From Marinobacter salicampi (GTDB lineage: Bacteria > Pseudomonadota > Gammaproteobacteria > Pseudomonadales > Oleiphilaceae): a stretch of DNA of 64,000 bases. The first letter of the stretch is position 1, and every line of letters begins with the position of its first letter. The notes beneath the pieces are model-generated. The model was given only the letters and a program-made list of their open reading frames with translations, did not search any database and was not told where the DNA came from. Below are positions 54,322 to 63,601 of this stretch, in pieces. A program made the position numbers and the translations under genes. The DNA lies in contig NZ_JAAMPF010000026.1 in NCBI RefSeq assembly GCF_011074795.1, forward strand, positions 62,001-126,000, given 5' to 3'.

Positions 54322-55164
54322 ATGAGATTTACCGGTACCGAGAACTACGTTGCCACAGACGATCTCCAGATGGCCGTTAACGCCGCGATCACGTTGCAGC
54401 GTCCGCTGCTGATCAAGGGGGAGCCGGGTACCGGCAAGACGCTGCTGGCCGAAGAGATGGCTTCAGCGCTTGGTATGCGACTGATTCCCTGGCACATCAA
54501 GTCCACCACCAAGGCCCAGCAGGGTTTGTACGAGTACGATGCTGTCTCCCGGTTGCGGGATTCCCAGTTGGGGGATGAGAAGGTCAAGGATATCGGCAAC
54601 TATATCGTCAAGGGCAAGCTCTGGGAGGCCTTCGACTCCGATGATCAGGTGGTGCTGCTGATCGACGAAATAGACAAGGCGGACATCGAGTTTCCCAACG
54701 ATCTGCTGCTTGAACTGGATCGCATGGAGTTCTACGTATACGAGACCAAACAGCTGGTAAAGGCCAACAAGCGTCCGATCGTGGTCATCACCAGTAATAA
54801 CGAGAAAGAACTGCCGGACGCCTTTCTGCGTCGCTGCTTCTTCCACTACATCAGCTTTCCAGACAATGACACCATGCAAAGCATTGTCGACGTCCATTTC
54901 CCTGGTCTGCAGCAGGACCTGGTCCGGGACGCCCTGGAAATCTTTTTCGACGTACGCAAGGTACCTGGTTTGAAGAAGAAGCCATCCACATCCGAGCTTA
55001 TCGACTGGCTCAAGCTGTTAATGGCCGACGAGCTTTCTGCCAAGCTGCTCCAGGACAGGGACCCAAGCTCTGCACTGCCGCCTCTATATGGCGCTCTGGT
55101 CAAGAACGAGCAGGACGTCCACCTGCTTCAGAAGCTGGCCTTCATGGCACGTCGCCGCAGCTAA
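54322..55164 (+). CDS. MoxR family AAA+ ATPase
   Basis: A 280-residue protein from ATG 54322, with AGGAAGGG upstream; the longer frame to 54250 is rejected. Walker A GEPGTGKT (about 37-44), Walker B LLIDEIDKADIEF, sensor VVITSNNEKELPDAF and the arginine finger region FLRRCFFHYISFP are all present. MoxR ATPases act as chaperones that help assemble or activate partner proteins, usually through a VWA domain protein. The next gene encodes that partner. Confidence 0.92.
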   Translation: MRFTGTENYVATDDLQMAVNAAITLQRPLLIKGEPGTGKTLLAEEMASALGMRLIPWHIKSTTKAQQGLYEYDAVSRLRDSQLGDEKVKDIGNYIVKGKLWEAFDSDDQVVLLIDEIDKADIEFPNDLLLELDRMEFYVYETKQLVKANKRPIVVITSNNEKELPDAFLRRCFFHYISFPDNDTMQSIVDVHFPGLQQDLVRDALEIFFDVRKVPGLKKKPSTSELIDWLKLLMADELSAKLLQDRDPSSALPPLYGALVKNEQDVHLLQKLAFMARRRS

Positions 55165-55251
55165 TATAATTGAGGGTAGAGGCCTGATCGTCTTCGCATT
55201 TCACCAGCCGGAGGCCTCTCCCTTTCATTCTTGCCACGGCAGGAGACAGCT

Positions 55252-56430
55252 ATGCTGATCGATTTTTTTATGGAAGTCCGCCGGGCGCGGGTTCCGGCCA
55301 GCCTGAGGGAGTTCCTTGACCTTCTGGAAGCCCTGAAGTACCGGCTCGCCTATGCCGACATGGAAGAGTTCTATTACCTGGCGCGTCTGTGTCTGGTGAA
55401 GGACGAGCGCCACTACGACAAGTTCGACCGGGCCTTTGATGCCTATTTCAAGGGCATCGAGAACCTTGATGAGTTAATGAAAGACCTGATTCCTGATGAT
55501 TGGCTCCGTGCCCAGTTCGAGAAACAGCTCACTGACGAGGAAAAGGCCAAGATCGAGTCCCTGGGTGGCCTTGAGGAGCTTATCGAAACCTTCAAAAAGC
55601 GCATGGAGGAGCAGAAGGAGCGTCACGAAGGCGGTAATAAATGGATAGGGACCGGGGGCACCTCGCCTTTCGGCGCCAATGGCTATAACCCGGAGGGCTT
55701 CCGCATTGGCCAGAAAAAGGGCCGCCACGGACGTGCGGTGAAAGTCTGGGAGAAGCGGGATTTTCGCGATCTGGACGACAGCATCACCCTGGGTATCCGT
55801 AACATCAAGGTGGCACTGCGTCGCCTGCGTAAGTTCGCGCGACAGGGCGCCCCTGACCAGCTCGACATGGACGATACCATTCGCTCTACCGCCAGAAATG
55901 CCGGCTATCTCGACCTCAAGATGGTGCCCGAGCGCCACAATGCGGTTAAAGTTCTCATTTTCTTCGACGTTGGCGGTTCCATGGACCCCCACGTTCGGGT
56001 TTGTGAGGAGCTCTTTTCTGCCGCCCGGGTCGAGTTCAAGCATATGGAATACTTTTATTTCCATAATTTCATTTACGAGAGCGTCTGGACCGACAATATC
56101 CGGCGGATGAATGAGACCACCAATACCTGGGATATTCTTCACAAATATACCCCGGACTATAAGGTAATCTTCGTTGGCGATGCGACCATGGCGCCCTATG
56201 AGATTGCCCAGCCAGGTGGCTCCATAGAACACTGGAATGAAGAGGCCGGGGCTACCTGGTTCCAGCGCATACAGGAGCATTTTCAGAAGGTGATATGGCT
56301 GAACCCCCTGCCGGAAACCTACTGGGGCAATGGAGGCTCTCTTGCCATGACCCGGCAACTGGTCAACAACCAGATGTATCCGTTGACCATCGAGGGCCTT
56401 GAGTCGGCCATGCGCCAGCTCAGCAAGTAG
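55252..56430 (+). CDS. VWA domain protein, CoxE-like
   Basis: A 392-residue soluble protein from ATG 55252 with AGGAGA upstream. The N-terminal helical part (FFMEVRRARVPASLREFLDL) and a glycine-rich segment (GTGGTSPFGANGYNPEGF) are followed by a VWA-like domain. The MIDAS reads FFDVGGSMDP, where Gly replaces the first Ser of the DxSxS motif, as is seen in the CoxE group. Paired with the MoxR ATPase upstream; together they probably form a chaperone complex for an unknown client. Confidence 0.87.
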   Translation: MLIDFFMEVRRARVPASLREFLDLLEALKYRLAYADMEEFYYLARLCLVKDERHYDKFDRAFDAYFKGIENLDELMKDLIPDDWLRAQFEKQLTDEEKAKIESLGGLEELIETFKKRMEEQKERHEGGNKWIGTGGTSPFGANGYNPEGFRIGQKKGRHGRAVKVWEKRDFRDLDDSITLGIRNIKVALRRLRKFARQGAPDQLDMDDTIRSTARNAGYLDLKMVPERHNAVKVLIFFDVGGSMDPHVRVCEELFSAARVEFKHMEYFYFHNFIYESVWTDNIRRMNETTNTWDILHKYTPDYKVIFVGDATMAPYEIAQPGGSIEHWNEEAGATWFQRIQEHFQKVIWLNPLPETYWGNGGSLAMTRQLVNNQMYPLTIEGLESAMRQLSK

Positions 56431-56453
56431 GGGGTTTCAGGTTAATTCAGGCC

Positions 56454-56486
56454 AAAAAAAAGCCGATGCAGTTGAGGTGCATCGGC
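56454..56486 (-). terminator. orphan intrinsic terminator, minus strand
   Basis: The arms gccgatgca (56462-56470) and tgcatcggc (56478-56486) with a 7-base loop, and an A-run (56454-56461) that gives eight T on the minus strand. It is in the wrong orientation for the gene ending at 56430, and there is no annotated minus-strand gene upstream of it. It may end a small RNA; see 56454-56589. Confidence 0.75.
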
Positions 56487-56589
56487 AAAGCTCGGCATAT
56501 CAAGCGGTAGTTGCTCATTGCTTTCCCGCTACTGTTTTTCAAGCAGGTAGCGGGCCAACATTTTCAACTGACTGAAATAAATAGCATAT
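56454..56589 (-). ncRNA. candidate small RNA, about 135 nt
   Basis: Support is threefold: the strong minus-strand terminator at 56454-56486, a hairpin (cccgctac/gtagcggg, 56525-56554), and a possible promoter on the minus strand, CTGACA (56620-56625) with 18-base spacing to AATATT (56596-56601). Start would be near 56589. No gene on either strand explains these signals. This is a prediction, not a known RNA family. Confidence 0.4.
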
Positions 56590-56595
56590 GTTATC

Positions 56596-56625
56596 AATAT
56601 TCTCACTTGCCCGGGGGTTTGTCAG
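56596..56625 (-). promoter_or_regulatory. possible sigma-70 promoter of the candidate small RNA
   Basis: On the minus strand CTGACA and AATATT are 18 bases apart. Match to consensus is moderate. It would start transcription around 56589, toward the orphan terminator. Confidence 0.3.
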
Positions 56626-56760
56626 CGATATTGACACCCGTGTGTAAAAGTTTTCGACAATCCCCTTTTCGAATTGCTGATCTGTTAACGTTCTGGGCTG
56701 GAACCCGGTGTTACTCTTTGTGTACATTAGTTGCAGTAGTTTTCGGAACGGAAGCCAGTC

Positions 56761-57294
56761 ATGTCAGATGCCTATATCCTTGAAGCCCGGATTGCAGTTA
56801 GGTCAGCCTTCCTGGCAGTGCTTGTAAGTTTTGTTGCGCCAGCAAACGCAGATGCTCTGGATCAGGAGATCGATCAGCTCAAGGCCGATGTGGCCACTAT
56901 GAACCGGTCACTTTTCGAGCTGGAGGAAAAGATACTCCACCCGGCAGATACCCAGTTTTCGGTGTACCTCTCCCTCGCAGGCAGCGGTGACTTCATCCTC
57001 GATTCCATCGAGCTGTCCCTCAACGACCAGCCAGCGGTTTCCTACCTGTATACCGACCAGGAGCGGCAGGCACTGGAGCAGGGCGGTGTCCAGAGACTCT
57101 ATCTGGGCAACCTCCCTGCCGGTGAACACCAGGTCAGCGCCACCTTCAATGGCCAGGGTTCCAATGCCCGTTACATCCGGAACCAGGCCGATTTCACCAT
57201 TCGCAAAGATCAGGGCGAAACCCAGGTCCAGTTGGTACTCGAGGCCAATCCCCAGGCCGACCGTCCGGAACTGACCCTAAAGGAATGGCAGTAA
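56761..57294 (+). CDS. secreted protein with short coiled coil, function unknown
   Basis: A 177-residue protein with a possible N-terminal signal peptide (VRSAFLAVLVSFVAPANADA). A predicted coiled-coil (LDQEIDQLKADVATMNRSLFELEEKI, given here by position about 33-58) precedes a beta-rich domain with NLPAGEHQVSATFNGQG, resembling an Ig-like or carboxypeptidase-regulatory fold. I do not recognise the family. It opens the plus-strand operon that runs to the ExbB/ExbD pair, and its stop overlaps the next reading frame. Confidence 0.6.
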   Translation: MSDAYILEARIAVRSAFLAVLVSFVAPANADALDQEIDQLKADVATMNRSLFELEEKILHPADTQFSVYLSLAGSGDFILDSIELSLNDQPAVSYLYTDQERQALEQGGVQRLYLGNLPAGEHQVSATFNGQGSNARYIRNQADFTIRKDQGETQVQLVLEANPQADRPELTLKEWQ

Positions 57295-57299
57295 TCCCG

Positions 57300-58982
57300 A
57301 TGAATCGCGAAGCAATGCAGAGGCTGTTCGCTGCCCTGGCCATCATAACCGGTCTAATCATCCTTCCTGCGATGACGGTATTCGCAGAGGTCCCGGAAAA
57401 CCAGCGCAGCAGCCTTGCCCGCTTCGCCCTGGCCTCAGGTGAACCGGCCCGGGCGCTGTATTGGCTTGAGCGGGGCGACGAGCCGACTGATGCTCCATCA
57501 GATAAAACCCTGCTATTTCTGGGTAAGGCCTGGCTGATGACCGGCCAGAGCGAGCGAGCCCGGTCAGCATTTGAACAGGTGTCGGCCGGTGACCGCGCTT
57601 ACCGAGGTGAGGCCAGTCTGCACCTGGCCCGGCTTGCCATGGCCCGGGGCGAACCGGCCGATGCCGTTGACTGGGCCGTACTTGCAGCGTCCAGCGGCAA
57701 CGACCACATCCGGGAACAAGCCCTCTTCCTGCAGGCGGAACTGGCAAGGCAGGCCGGTCGGCATGACCAGGCTGGAAGGATCCTGGGGGACATGGAAGGT
57801 GGTTACTGGTCAGCCCTTGGCTATCTTAACCTGGCCGCCGATTACGCCCGTATTGACCGTGACCCGTCGCGGGCCCTGATCGCCCTCCGAGTGGCCCAGG
57901 CCATGGCCAGTGAGGACCTTGATCGCAACCGCATGAAAGACCTTTCAATGCGCATTCTGGTGAAAGCCGGAGTTTTGTCCTACCGTCGGGGTGACTATGA
58001 CAAGGCCCTGGGTTTTCTCAACAAGGTCTCCCTGGACCACTACCTGGCACCCCAGGCCCTCTACTTCCATGGGCTGGCCCATGCCGCCAACGATAACTAC
58101 CGCGCCGCCATGCAGTCGTGGCATCGGGCCCGCAAGTTCCCACTGGCCTTTCCGGGCACCACCGATGCGTGGCTGGGCATGGGACGGGGTTACGATGAGA
58201 CGGGTTTTCTCGGACAGGCGGGCGAAGCCTACCTTGCTGCGATATCGGCCTTTGAGGGCGAAGGCGTCAGTCTCGATACCCTTGAGCTCAAAATTGAGAG
58301 CAGGGGCGCCTATGACGCGTTGGTCAAGGCGGCCCGAAGGGATGATGTGGAATGGTTTCTAGCGGATAGCCGGACTTTGACCCAGCCGCGTATTGCCTAC
58401 CTTCTGCATTTCATGGAGCAGCCGGAGGCCCAGCAGGCGGTCAAGAGGGTTTCGGATCTCGAGAAAATGGAAATTGCCCTCATTGGCAGGGAGCAGGACC
58501 TCTCGGTGTTCCTGGTTTCCCTGCAGGAACGAGCCCGGCAGGCAGAGGATTATAGCGGCCCGCGTCCTTCCGACCTGATAAAACCGGAAGTGGAGTCGCT
58601 CGCCGAACGGTGGCGCACCCTGTCTGAAGCCGCTACCCCGGGGTCGCCCGAGGCCAGGGAACTGGCAGAGTTGAAACGAATCCTCAACGACGCCAACCGG
58701 CGCAGCGGAAACTTTGACAAACGCCTGGAAGCGGTACCGGCCAGTCTGGCGCAGCTGTCCGATAGGGTAACAACTGCCCAGGAGGAGGTCCGGCAGTTGA
58801 AAGACCGGGTCAGGACATTGCGCAGCCGGGCAGAGCAGTCCCTGGACGAGATGGCCCTGGCCTTCCTGGGGAAAGAAAAACAACGTATTGCCCGGTCCCT
58901 GGACCGAACCCAGCAGCAGATTGCCCATCTATACGAGCATCTGGCTCTGACCGGGCTCAAGCGGGAGGCGGCCGATGAGTAA
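57300..58982 (+). CDS. tetratricopeptide-repeat protein with coiled coil
   Basis: A 560-residue protein. ATG 57300 is preferred to 57285, since AAAGGA directly abuts the latter. Signal peptide (FAALAIITGLIILPAMTVFAE) then several TPR-like helical pairs (about 30-330), with ARALYWLERGDE and SERARSAFEQV as examples, and a C-terminal coiled coil (about 450-555, heptad-rich). Likely periplasmic. The stop overlaps the next start (ATGA). The protein looks like the periplasmic part of a Tol/Exb-linked complex; the specific function is unknown. Confidence 0.72.
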   Translation: MNREAMQRLFAALAIITGLIILPAMTVFAEVPENQRSSLARFALASGEPARALYWLERGDEPTDAPSDKTLLFLGKAWLMTGQSERARSAFEQVSAGDRAYRGEASLHLARLAMARGEPADAVDWAVLAASSGNDHIREQALFLQAELARQAGRHDQAGRILGDMEGGYWSALGYLNLAADYARIDRDPSRALIALRVAQAMASEDLDRNRMKDLSMRILVKAGVLSYRRGDYDKALGFLNKVSLDHYLAPQALYFHGLAHAANDNYRAAMQSWHRARKFPLAFPGTTDAWLGMGRGYDETGFLGQAGEAYLAAISAFEGEGVSLDTLELKIESRGAYDALVKAARRDDVEWFLADSRTLTQPRIAYLLHFMEQPEAQQAVKRVSDLEKMEIALIGREQDLSVFLVSLQERARQAEDYSGPRPSDLIKPEVESLAERWRTLSEAATPGSPEARELAELKRILNDANRRSGNFDKRLEAVPASLAQLSDRVTTAQEEVRQLKDRVRTLRSRAEQSLDEMALAFLGKEKQRIARSLDRTQQQIAHLYEHLALTGLKREAADE

Positions 58983-61815
58983 GTTGCTTTCTCCGGCGCT
59001 TCTGGGTCTCGGTATGGTGCTGTTTGGCCTCAGCCTGCCGTTATCTGCCCAGGAGTCGTTTCAGGTCAATCTTGACGAAGATGGCGAGACCATCGGTGAC
59101 ATGAGACCGGTGTTTCTCAAATTCAGCTCCCGCTCCATGCCCGACATTTCTCCTGCAGAAGTGGCACGGCGTTACCAGAGGCTGTTTGATGAGTCCGAGG
59201 AGCCGGAGGTCCGGATTGATGCCCTCAACCGGCTGGCCAACCTGCAGGACCAGACCGGTGAAGACCTGGCTTTTACCGCCGACCAGGAAGAAGAGGTGTA
59301 TCGCGAGGCTGTCGAGAGCTACGAACGCATCGTGGGCAGTGGTTCCTTCCAGGGTCGCCTTGATGAGCTTTTGTATCAGTCAGCCAAGGCTTACTCCTAT
59401 ATCGGCCAGGAGAGTCGTTCGGTAGAACGGTTGAAGCAAATGGTCGGGCTGTACCCATCCTCCGGCCTGGTTCCCGAGGCCCGCTTTCGGATTGCCGAGG
59501 CCGCTTACGCCAATGGCAACTATGTCGAGGCTGAAACCGGCTACAGGCAGGTGCTTGAAGGTCCGGCTGAGGAGCAATTGAAAAGCAAAGCTCGCTATAT
59601 GCTGGGCTGGAGCCAGTTCAAGCAGGGCGATAGTCAGCGAGCCGGTGAAACCTTTATCGCAGTGCTTGATGAGTATTCGGAAACCTCCGGCGGCTTTACC
59701 TATCTGCCGACAGTTTCAGCCGACATGATACGTGACGCTTTCCGGGTTATTGGCATCATTGCCGTCAACAATGGCGGGCAGCCGACCCTTGAGCAACTGC
59801 TGAGCCGCGTGGGCGGACGTTCCTACGATTTTTTACTCTATGATGGCCTTGCGGATTACTACGCCTCCCGCGGGGACTATGAGCAGAGCGCCCGGGTTGC
59901 CCGTACCTTTGTTGAGGAAGCACCTGATCATTACAGTACTCCGGCGTTCCGGGCCCAGATTGTCGAGGTATGGGATGCCGCCGGAGAAGCAGAAAGGGCC
60001 CGGGACGCCCGGGCGGAATACCTTGAAGCCTACGAGTCAGGGCGAGATGTCGTGCGGCTCACTGAAAGAGAGCACGAACTCTGGCTGCGCTATGCCGAAA
60101 CCCTGGCTGAACATTACTACAGGATCGCAAGAGCAGGGTCCGGTGGCCCTGACAGCGGCTCCGACCCCGATAGCGCCGACACACCCACCGATATCATCCG
60201 GGCGTTTGAGCGGGCGGGGCATTACTATGAAATCCTCGCCAGTGAGCACGACCAGCCCGGCCCGATTCATCTGCTGGCGGGTGATGCCTGGCTTCAGGCC
60301 GGGGACCACGAAAAAGCGCTAGCCATGTATGAATCCGCGGGATATCAGGACCCGGATTTTGCCGGTGCAGAAGATGCTGCCTGGGCGGGCATTACTCTGC
60401 GAACTGATCTCATGGAGAAGGGCGCGCCCGGGTACAGGATGGACCTTAACGACCTGGCCTCTACTGCCGACCGCTTCGCCCTGGTTTTCCCGGGCGACAG
60501 CCGCTTGCCGACGCTCCAGGCGGACCTCGCGAACCGGCTGCTGGACGCAGGCCGGCCAGGAGAAGCCGGAGCCTATGCAATACGCGCTATCGAGCATGAC
60601 GAGATAACGCCGCCGGATGCTTACAGTGCCTGGCTTGTGCTTGGGCAGGCAGAATTTGAAACCCAGGCCTATCCCGCCGCCGAAAAGGCCTGGCGCGAAG
60701 CGCTGGCCTATGCCGTTGGGCCCGAGAAAGTTGGCGCAGATACTACCGATATCGCCAATATCCGCCTTCAGTTGGCAACGGCTATCTACCGCCAGGCCGA
60801 GCTCGCCGAGCAGAACGAGCAGATCGACCAGGCCGTGGCTCATTATCAGCGCATAGCCGCTGTCTATCCCGGGTCTGAGATTGCCATCAAGGGCCAGTAC
60901 GATGCCGCCAATACACTGCTGAAAGCCGAGCGCTGGCAGCCTGCGGTCAATGAGCTCAAGCGCTTTCGTAATGATCACGCCAGTCATGAGCTCACCGAGG
61001 GCGTCAGTGACAAACTCGTGTTTGCCTACCAGTCCTCCGGTCAGCCCGTTCGCGCAGCTGACGAATTGGTATCAGCCAGTGCCGGTGATGCTGCAGGTTG
61101 GCAAAAGCGGCTCAAGGCTGCTGAGCTTTACCATGAGTCCGGTGAGCTGGAGTCCCGCAATAGGCTATACCAGCAGTATCTTGCCCAGGCCGGGCGACCG
61201 GATTCCCAGGGTGAGCACCTGCGCCAGCAACGCCAGCGCCAGCGCCTGATCGAGTCCGGGGTTCAGGCCGAGAGCATGCGCAGCGAGATGGTCAGGCACG
61301 AGCTGGCCAGTGACTGGCATTCCAGTGATTCTCTCGCCTGGGCCACGGGTGCTGCCCTGGTTCTGGCAGAAGCATCCGGCAAGAACTTCCGGGACATCAA
61401 GCTGGTCCAGCCCCTGCCGGAATCCCTGGCGCGCAAGCGCAAATCCCTGGACCAGACCCGGGAGCTCTACCGCCAGGCTGAGACCCTTGGCGGCGACAGT
61501 GCCCAGTCGGAATCCCTGTATCACCGTGCCGAACTCTACCGGATTTTAGCCCGGGATATCATGGAGTCAGCTCCGCCGCAGGGTCTGAGCGAGCTCGAGC
61601 TGTCCCAGTATCAGTTCTTGGTGGAAGAGCAGGCCTATCCGTTTGAAGAAAAAGCCATTGAGCTTCATGCCCGTAACCACGAGCTGATCTCCGAAGGGGT
61701 CTACGACCGGTGGGTAAAGCAGAGTCTGGAGGCCCTTGAGGATCTGTTCCCAGGGCGTTATGCGCGGGACCGCCGCTGGATATCCTGGAATGAGGGGCCT
61801 GGTAATGATGTGTAG
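58975..61815 (+). CDS. large tetratricopeptide-repeat protein
   Basis: A 946-residue protein with a signal peptide (LLGLGMVLFGLSLPLSAQ) and TPR-like repeats through the length (for instance EARFRIAEAAYANGNYVEAE and ALAMYESAGYQ). It is strongly helical and rich in Ala, Glu and Arg. The middle has a short acidic/Gly-rich break (SGGPDSGSDPDSAD) between two repeat arrays. It starts inside the end of the previous gene (ATGA overlap). Size and position suggest a periplasmic scaffold. Similar large TPR proteins occur in the gliding-type and Tol-linked systems of other proteobacteria; that similarity is by layout, not by sequence. Confidence 0.75.
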   Translation: MSKLLSPALLGLGMVLFGLSLPLSAQESFQVNLDEDGETIGDMRPVFLKFSSRSMPDISPAEVARRYQRLFDESEEPEVRIDALNRLANLQDQTGEDLAFTADQEEEVYREAVESYERIVGSGSFQGRLDELLYQSAKAYSYIGQESRSVERLKQMVGLYPSSGLVPEARFRIAEAAYANGNYVEAETGYRQVLEGPAEEQLKSKARYMLGWSQFKQGDSQRAGETFIAVLDEYSETSGGFTYLPTVSADMIRDAFRVIGIIAVNNGGQPTLEQLLSRVGGRSYDFLLYDGLADYYASRGDYEQSARVARTFVEEAPDHYSTPAFRAQIVEVWDAAGEAERARDARAEYLEAYESGRDVVRLTEREHELWLRYAETLAEHYYRIARAGSGGPDSGSDPDSADTPTDIIRAFERAGHYYEILASEHDQPGPIHLLAGDAWLQAGDHEKALAMYESAGYQDPDFAGAEDAAWAGITLRTDLMEKGAPGYRMDLNDLASTADRFALVFPGDSRLPTLQADLANRLLDAGRPGEAGAYAIRAIEHDEITPPDAYSAWLVLGQAEFETQAYPAAEKAWREALAYAVGPEKVGADTTDIANIRLQLATAIYRQAELAEQNEQIDQAVAHYQRIAAVYPGSEIAIKGQYDAANTLLKAERWQPAVNELKRFRNDHASHELTEGVSDKLVFAYQSSGQPVRAADELVSASAGDAAGWQKRLKAAELYHESGELESRNRLYQQYLAQAGRPDSQGEHLRQQRQRQRLIESGVQAESMRSEMVRHELASDWHSSDSLAWATGAALVLAEASGKNFRDIKLVQPLPESLARKRKSLDQTRELYRQAETLGGDSAQSESLYHRAELYRILARDIMESAPPQGLSELELSQYQFLVEEQAYPFEEKAIELHARNHELISEGVYDRWVKQSLEALEDLFPGRYARDRRWISWNEGPGNDV

Positions 61816-62572
61816 ATCCGTCCCGAACCTGGGCTTTGGCAACACGTCGTTTGCCGGCCTGTTAAAGTGCTTACTGCTGGCTCTGACCCTGGCTGGTTGC
61901 GCCCAGTCGCCGATCGGGGACGCCCCGCCGGGCCAGGCTGAGCCACAAAGTGAAGAAAAGGTGTATACCGCGGTAGAGCCGATCTATCACGAGCCCCTGA
62001 CTGCCGAGGAGCAGGGTCGTCTTGACCGGGCCCTGGAGGCGGCCAGTGATGAACAATGGGCTGTGGCAGGAGAGCTGCTCGCAGGCCTTCAGCAGGCTCG
62101 TCCGGACGTTCCGTTTCTCAAGGTCAGACTGGCCTGGGTGCGCCAGCAGCAGGGCGACAACGATGAGGCTCGGCGACTGTATGAACAGGCGCTTGCCCAG
62201 GATGGCAGCGATGTCATGGCTGTTAATAATCTTGCCTTGCTGTTGCAGGAAGAAGGTGAATTCCAGGCTGCCAGAGAACTGCTGAAAAAAGGATTGGCCC
62301 AGCCGGGTCCGGCGCCGGAGCTGCATTACAATCTGGCGGTCTTATCCGAGCTTTACCTTCTGGACCTCGAGGCTGCCCTGACCCATTACCGGGCTTACCA
62401 GCGCGCCGTTGAAGCCCAGGCTGAAAGCGGCGCCACCGAGCCCAACGGTGCCGATGCGCCAACGGATGCCGGCGATGGCAGCGAAACTGACGCAAGAGCT
62501 TCAGGGGCCAGACCCGAGGCTGACGCCCGGGTAGAAGGCTGGATAGCCGACCTGGAACGGAGGCTGAAATGA
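61805..62572 (+). CDS. TPR lipoprotein
   Basis: A 255-residue protein from ATG 61805 or 61808; the longer frame to 61736 is inside the upstream gene. The lipobox LTLAGC directs lipidation near residue 28. TPR motifs follow (NDEARRLYEQALAQDG, AVNNLALLLQEEGEFQAARE), and the tail is Ala/Glu-rich. Overlaps the previous gene's stop. Probably an outer-membrane lipoprotein of the same complex. Confidence 0.75.
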   Translation: MMCRSVPNLGFGNTSFAGLLKCLLLALTLAGCAQSPIGDAPPGQAEPQSEEKVYTAVEPIYHEPLTAEEQGRLDRALEAASDEQWAVAGELLAGLQQARPDVPFLKVRLAWVRQQQGDNDEARRLYEQALAQDGSDVMAVNNLALLLQEEGEFQAARELLKKGLAQPGPAPELHYNLAVLSELYLLDLEAALTHYRAYQRAVEAQAESGATEPNGADAPTDAGDGSETDARASGARPEADARVEGWIADLERRLK

Positions 62573-62907
62573 ACCTGTCGACATACAGTCTGGTCATGGC
62601 TTTAAGCCTGTGGGCGTTTTCTGTCATGGCCCAGGAAAAGGACAGGACGGAAAACGAACCGGGTAGGGCCATGATGGGTGAAGGCATGGTGGTCGAGGGT
62701 ATTGGCCGGCGTTCCGATGATGAGGACCCACGGGTACTCAACATTCTGCCCTGGCAACCTCCGACCTTACCCAAGCGACCGCGTACAGAGCTGAACTCGG
62801 AAGCCCCGGAACTTCTCAGCCCGGTCGACCCGCACACCCTTGAACGCCATCGAAAATTCAGACAAAACCTGGACCCGGATCTGGATCCGGCTCCTTTTTC
62901 CCGTTGA
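62569..62907 (+). CDS. small secreted proline-rich protein, unknown
   Basis: A 112-residue protein. Signal peptide (YSLVMALSLWAFSVMAQ) and a mature part that is mostly disordered, with PWQPPTLPKRPRTE and repeated charged residues. No recognised family. It starts in an ATGA overlap with the TPR lipoprotein gene, so it is part of the same operon. May be a linker or regulator of the ExbB/ExbD motor; not certain. Confidence 0.6.
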   Translation: MNLSTYSLVMALSLWAFSVMAQEKDRTENEPGRAMMGEGMVVEGIGRRSDDEDPRVLNILPWQPPTLPKRPRTELNSEAPELLSPVDPHTLERHRKFRQNLDPDLDPAPFSR

Positions 62908-62925
62908 TTCACGGAGCACCTGTAT

Positions 62926-63588
62926 ATGCTTGAGACTGTTATTCGCTTTTTCCAGGATGGGGGACCCTTTATGTACCCCATAGCGCTTGTACTCTTGCTT
63001 GGCCTGGCCATCACCCTGGAACGGTTTATCTATCTGGGATCGGTCAAGCGGCGAAACCGGCGGGCTTTCGAGCAGGGGATACTGCCCCTGTTGCGGAAGA
63101 AGGACTATCGGAAGGCCATGCATGCCGCCAACAGCTCAGACAGCGCCATTGCATCGGTCATGGGCGCGGGTATCGCACGGCTTCTCAACAATAACCCCCG
63201 GGAAGACATTGAATACGCCATGGAAGAGGGCCTGATGGAGGTTCTGCCAAGGCTTGAGAAAAGGACCCAGTACCTGGCAACGCTGGCCAACGTGGCAACG
63301 CTGCTCGGGCTGCTCGGAACCATTATCGGCTTGATTGCTGCGTTTACTGCGGTTGCGAGCGCAGACCCGTCCCAGAAAGCCAGCCTGCTCTCCGAGAGTA
63401 TTTCGATTGCCATGAATACCACGGCGTTCGGCCTGATGTCTGCCATCCCCCTGTTGCTGTTCCACGCTCTGCTGCAAACCAGGACCAACGAAATCGTCGA
63501 CAGCTTCGAGATGGCCGGCATCAAGTTGCTGAACATGGTATCGGAAGAATCTCCGCAAAACCCGGCCACACGCCCGGCCGTAGCTTAA
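62926..63588 (+). CDS. MotA/TolQ/ExbB proton channel family protein
   Basis: A 220-residue inner-membrane protein with an N-terminal helix (YPIALVLLLGLAITLERFIYL), a cytoplasmic loop, and two C-terminal helices (LANVATLLGLLGTIIGLIAA and MNTTAFGLMSAIPLLLFHAL). The conserved TLLGLLGTIIGLI block lines the proton pathway with a partner ExbD. It converts proton flow into movement across the periplasm. It is followed by the partner gene at 63602. Confidence 0.92.
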   Translation: MLETVIRFFQDGGPFMYPIALVLLLGLAITLERFIYLGSVKRRNRRAFEQGILPLLRKKDYRKAMHAANSSDSAIASVMGAGIARLLNNNPREDIEYAMEEGLMEVLPRLEKRTQYLATLANVATLLGLLGTIIGLIAAFTAVASADPSQKASLLSESISIAMNTTAFGLMSAIPLLLFHALLQTRTNEIVDSFEMAGIKLLNMVSEESPQNPATRPAVA

Positions 63589-63601
63589 CCAGGGAAGGTT
63601 T

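Noticed and set aside
55474-56358. Minus-strand frame of 294 codons opposite the CoxE-like gene
   Set aside because: It is fully antisense to a gene with a MIDAS motif and strong ribosome-binding site, and shows no family features.
56525-56554. Hairpin cccgctac/gtagcggg as terminator for the CoxE-like gene
   Set aside because: It has no T-tract on the plus strand and lies about 95 bases after the stop; it is treated as part of the candidate small RNA.
56539-56727. Minus-strand frame of 62 codons ahead of the orphan terminator
   Set aside because: It lacks a ribosome-binding site and runs through the predicted promoter and hairpin; a non-coding transcript explains the signals better.
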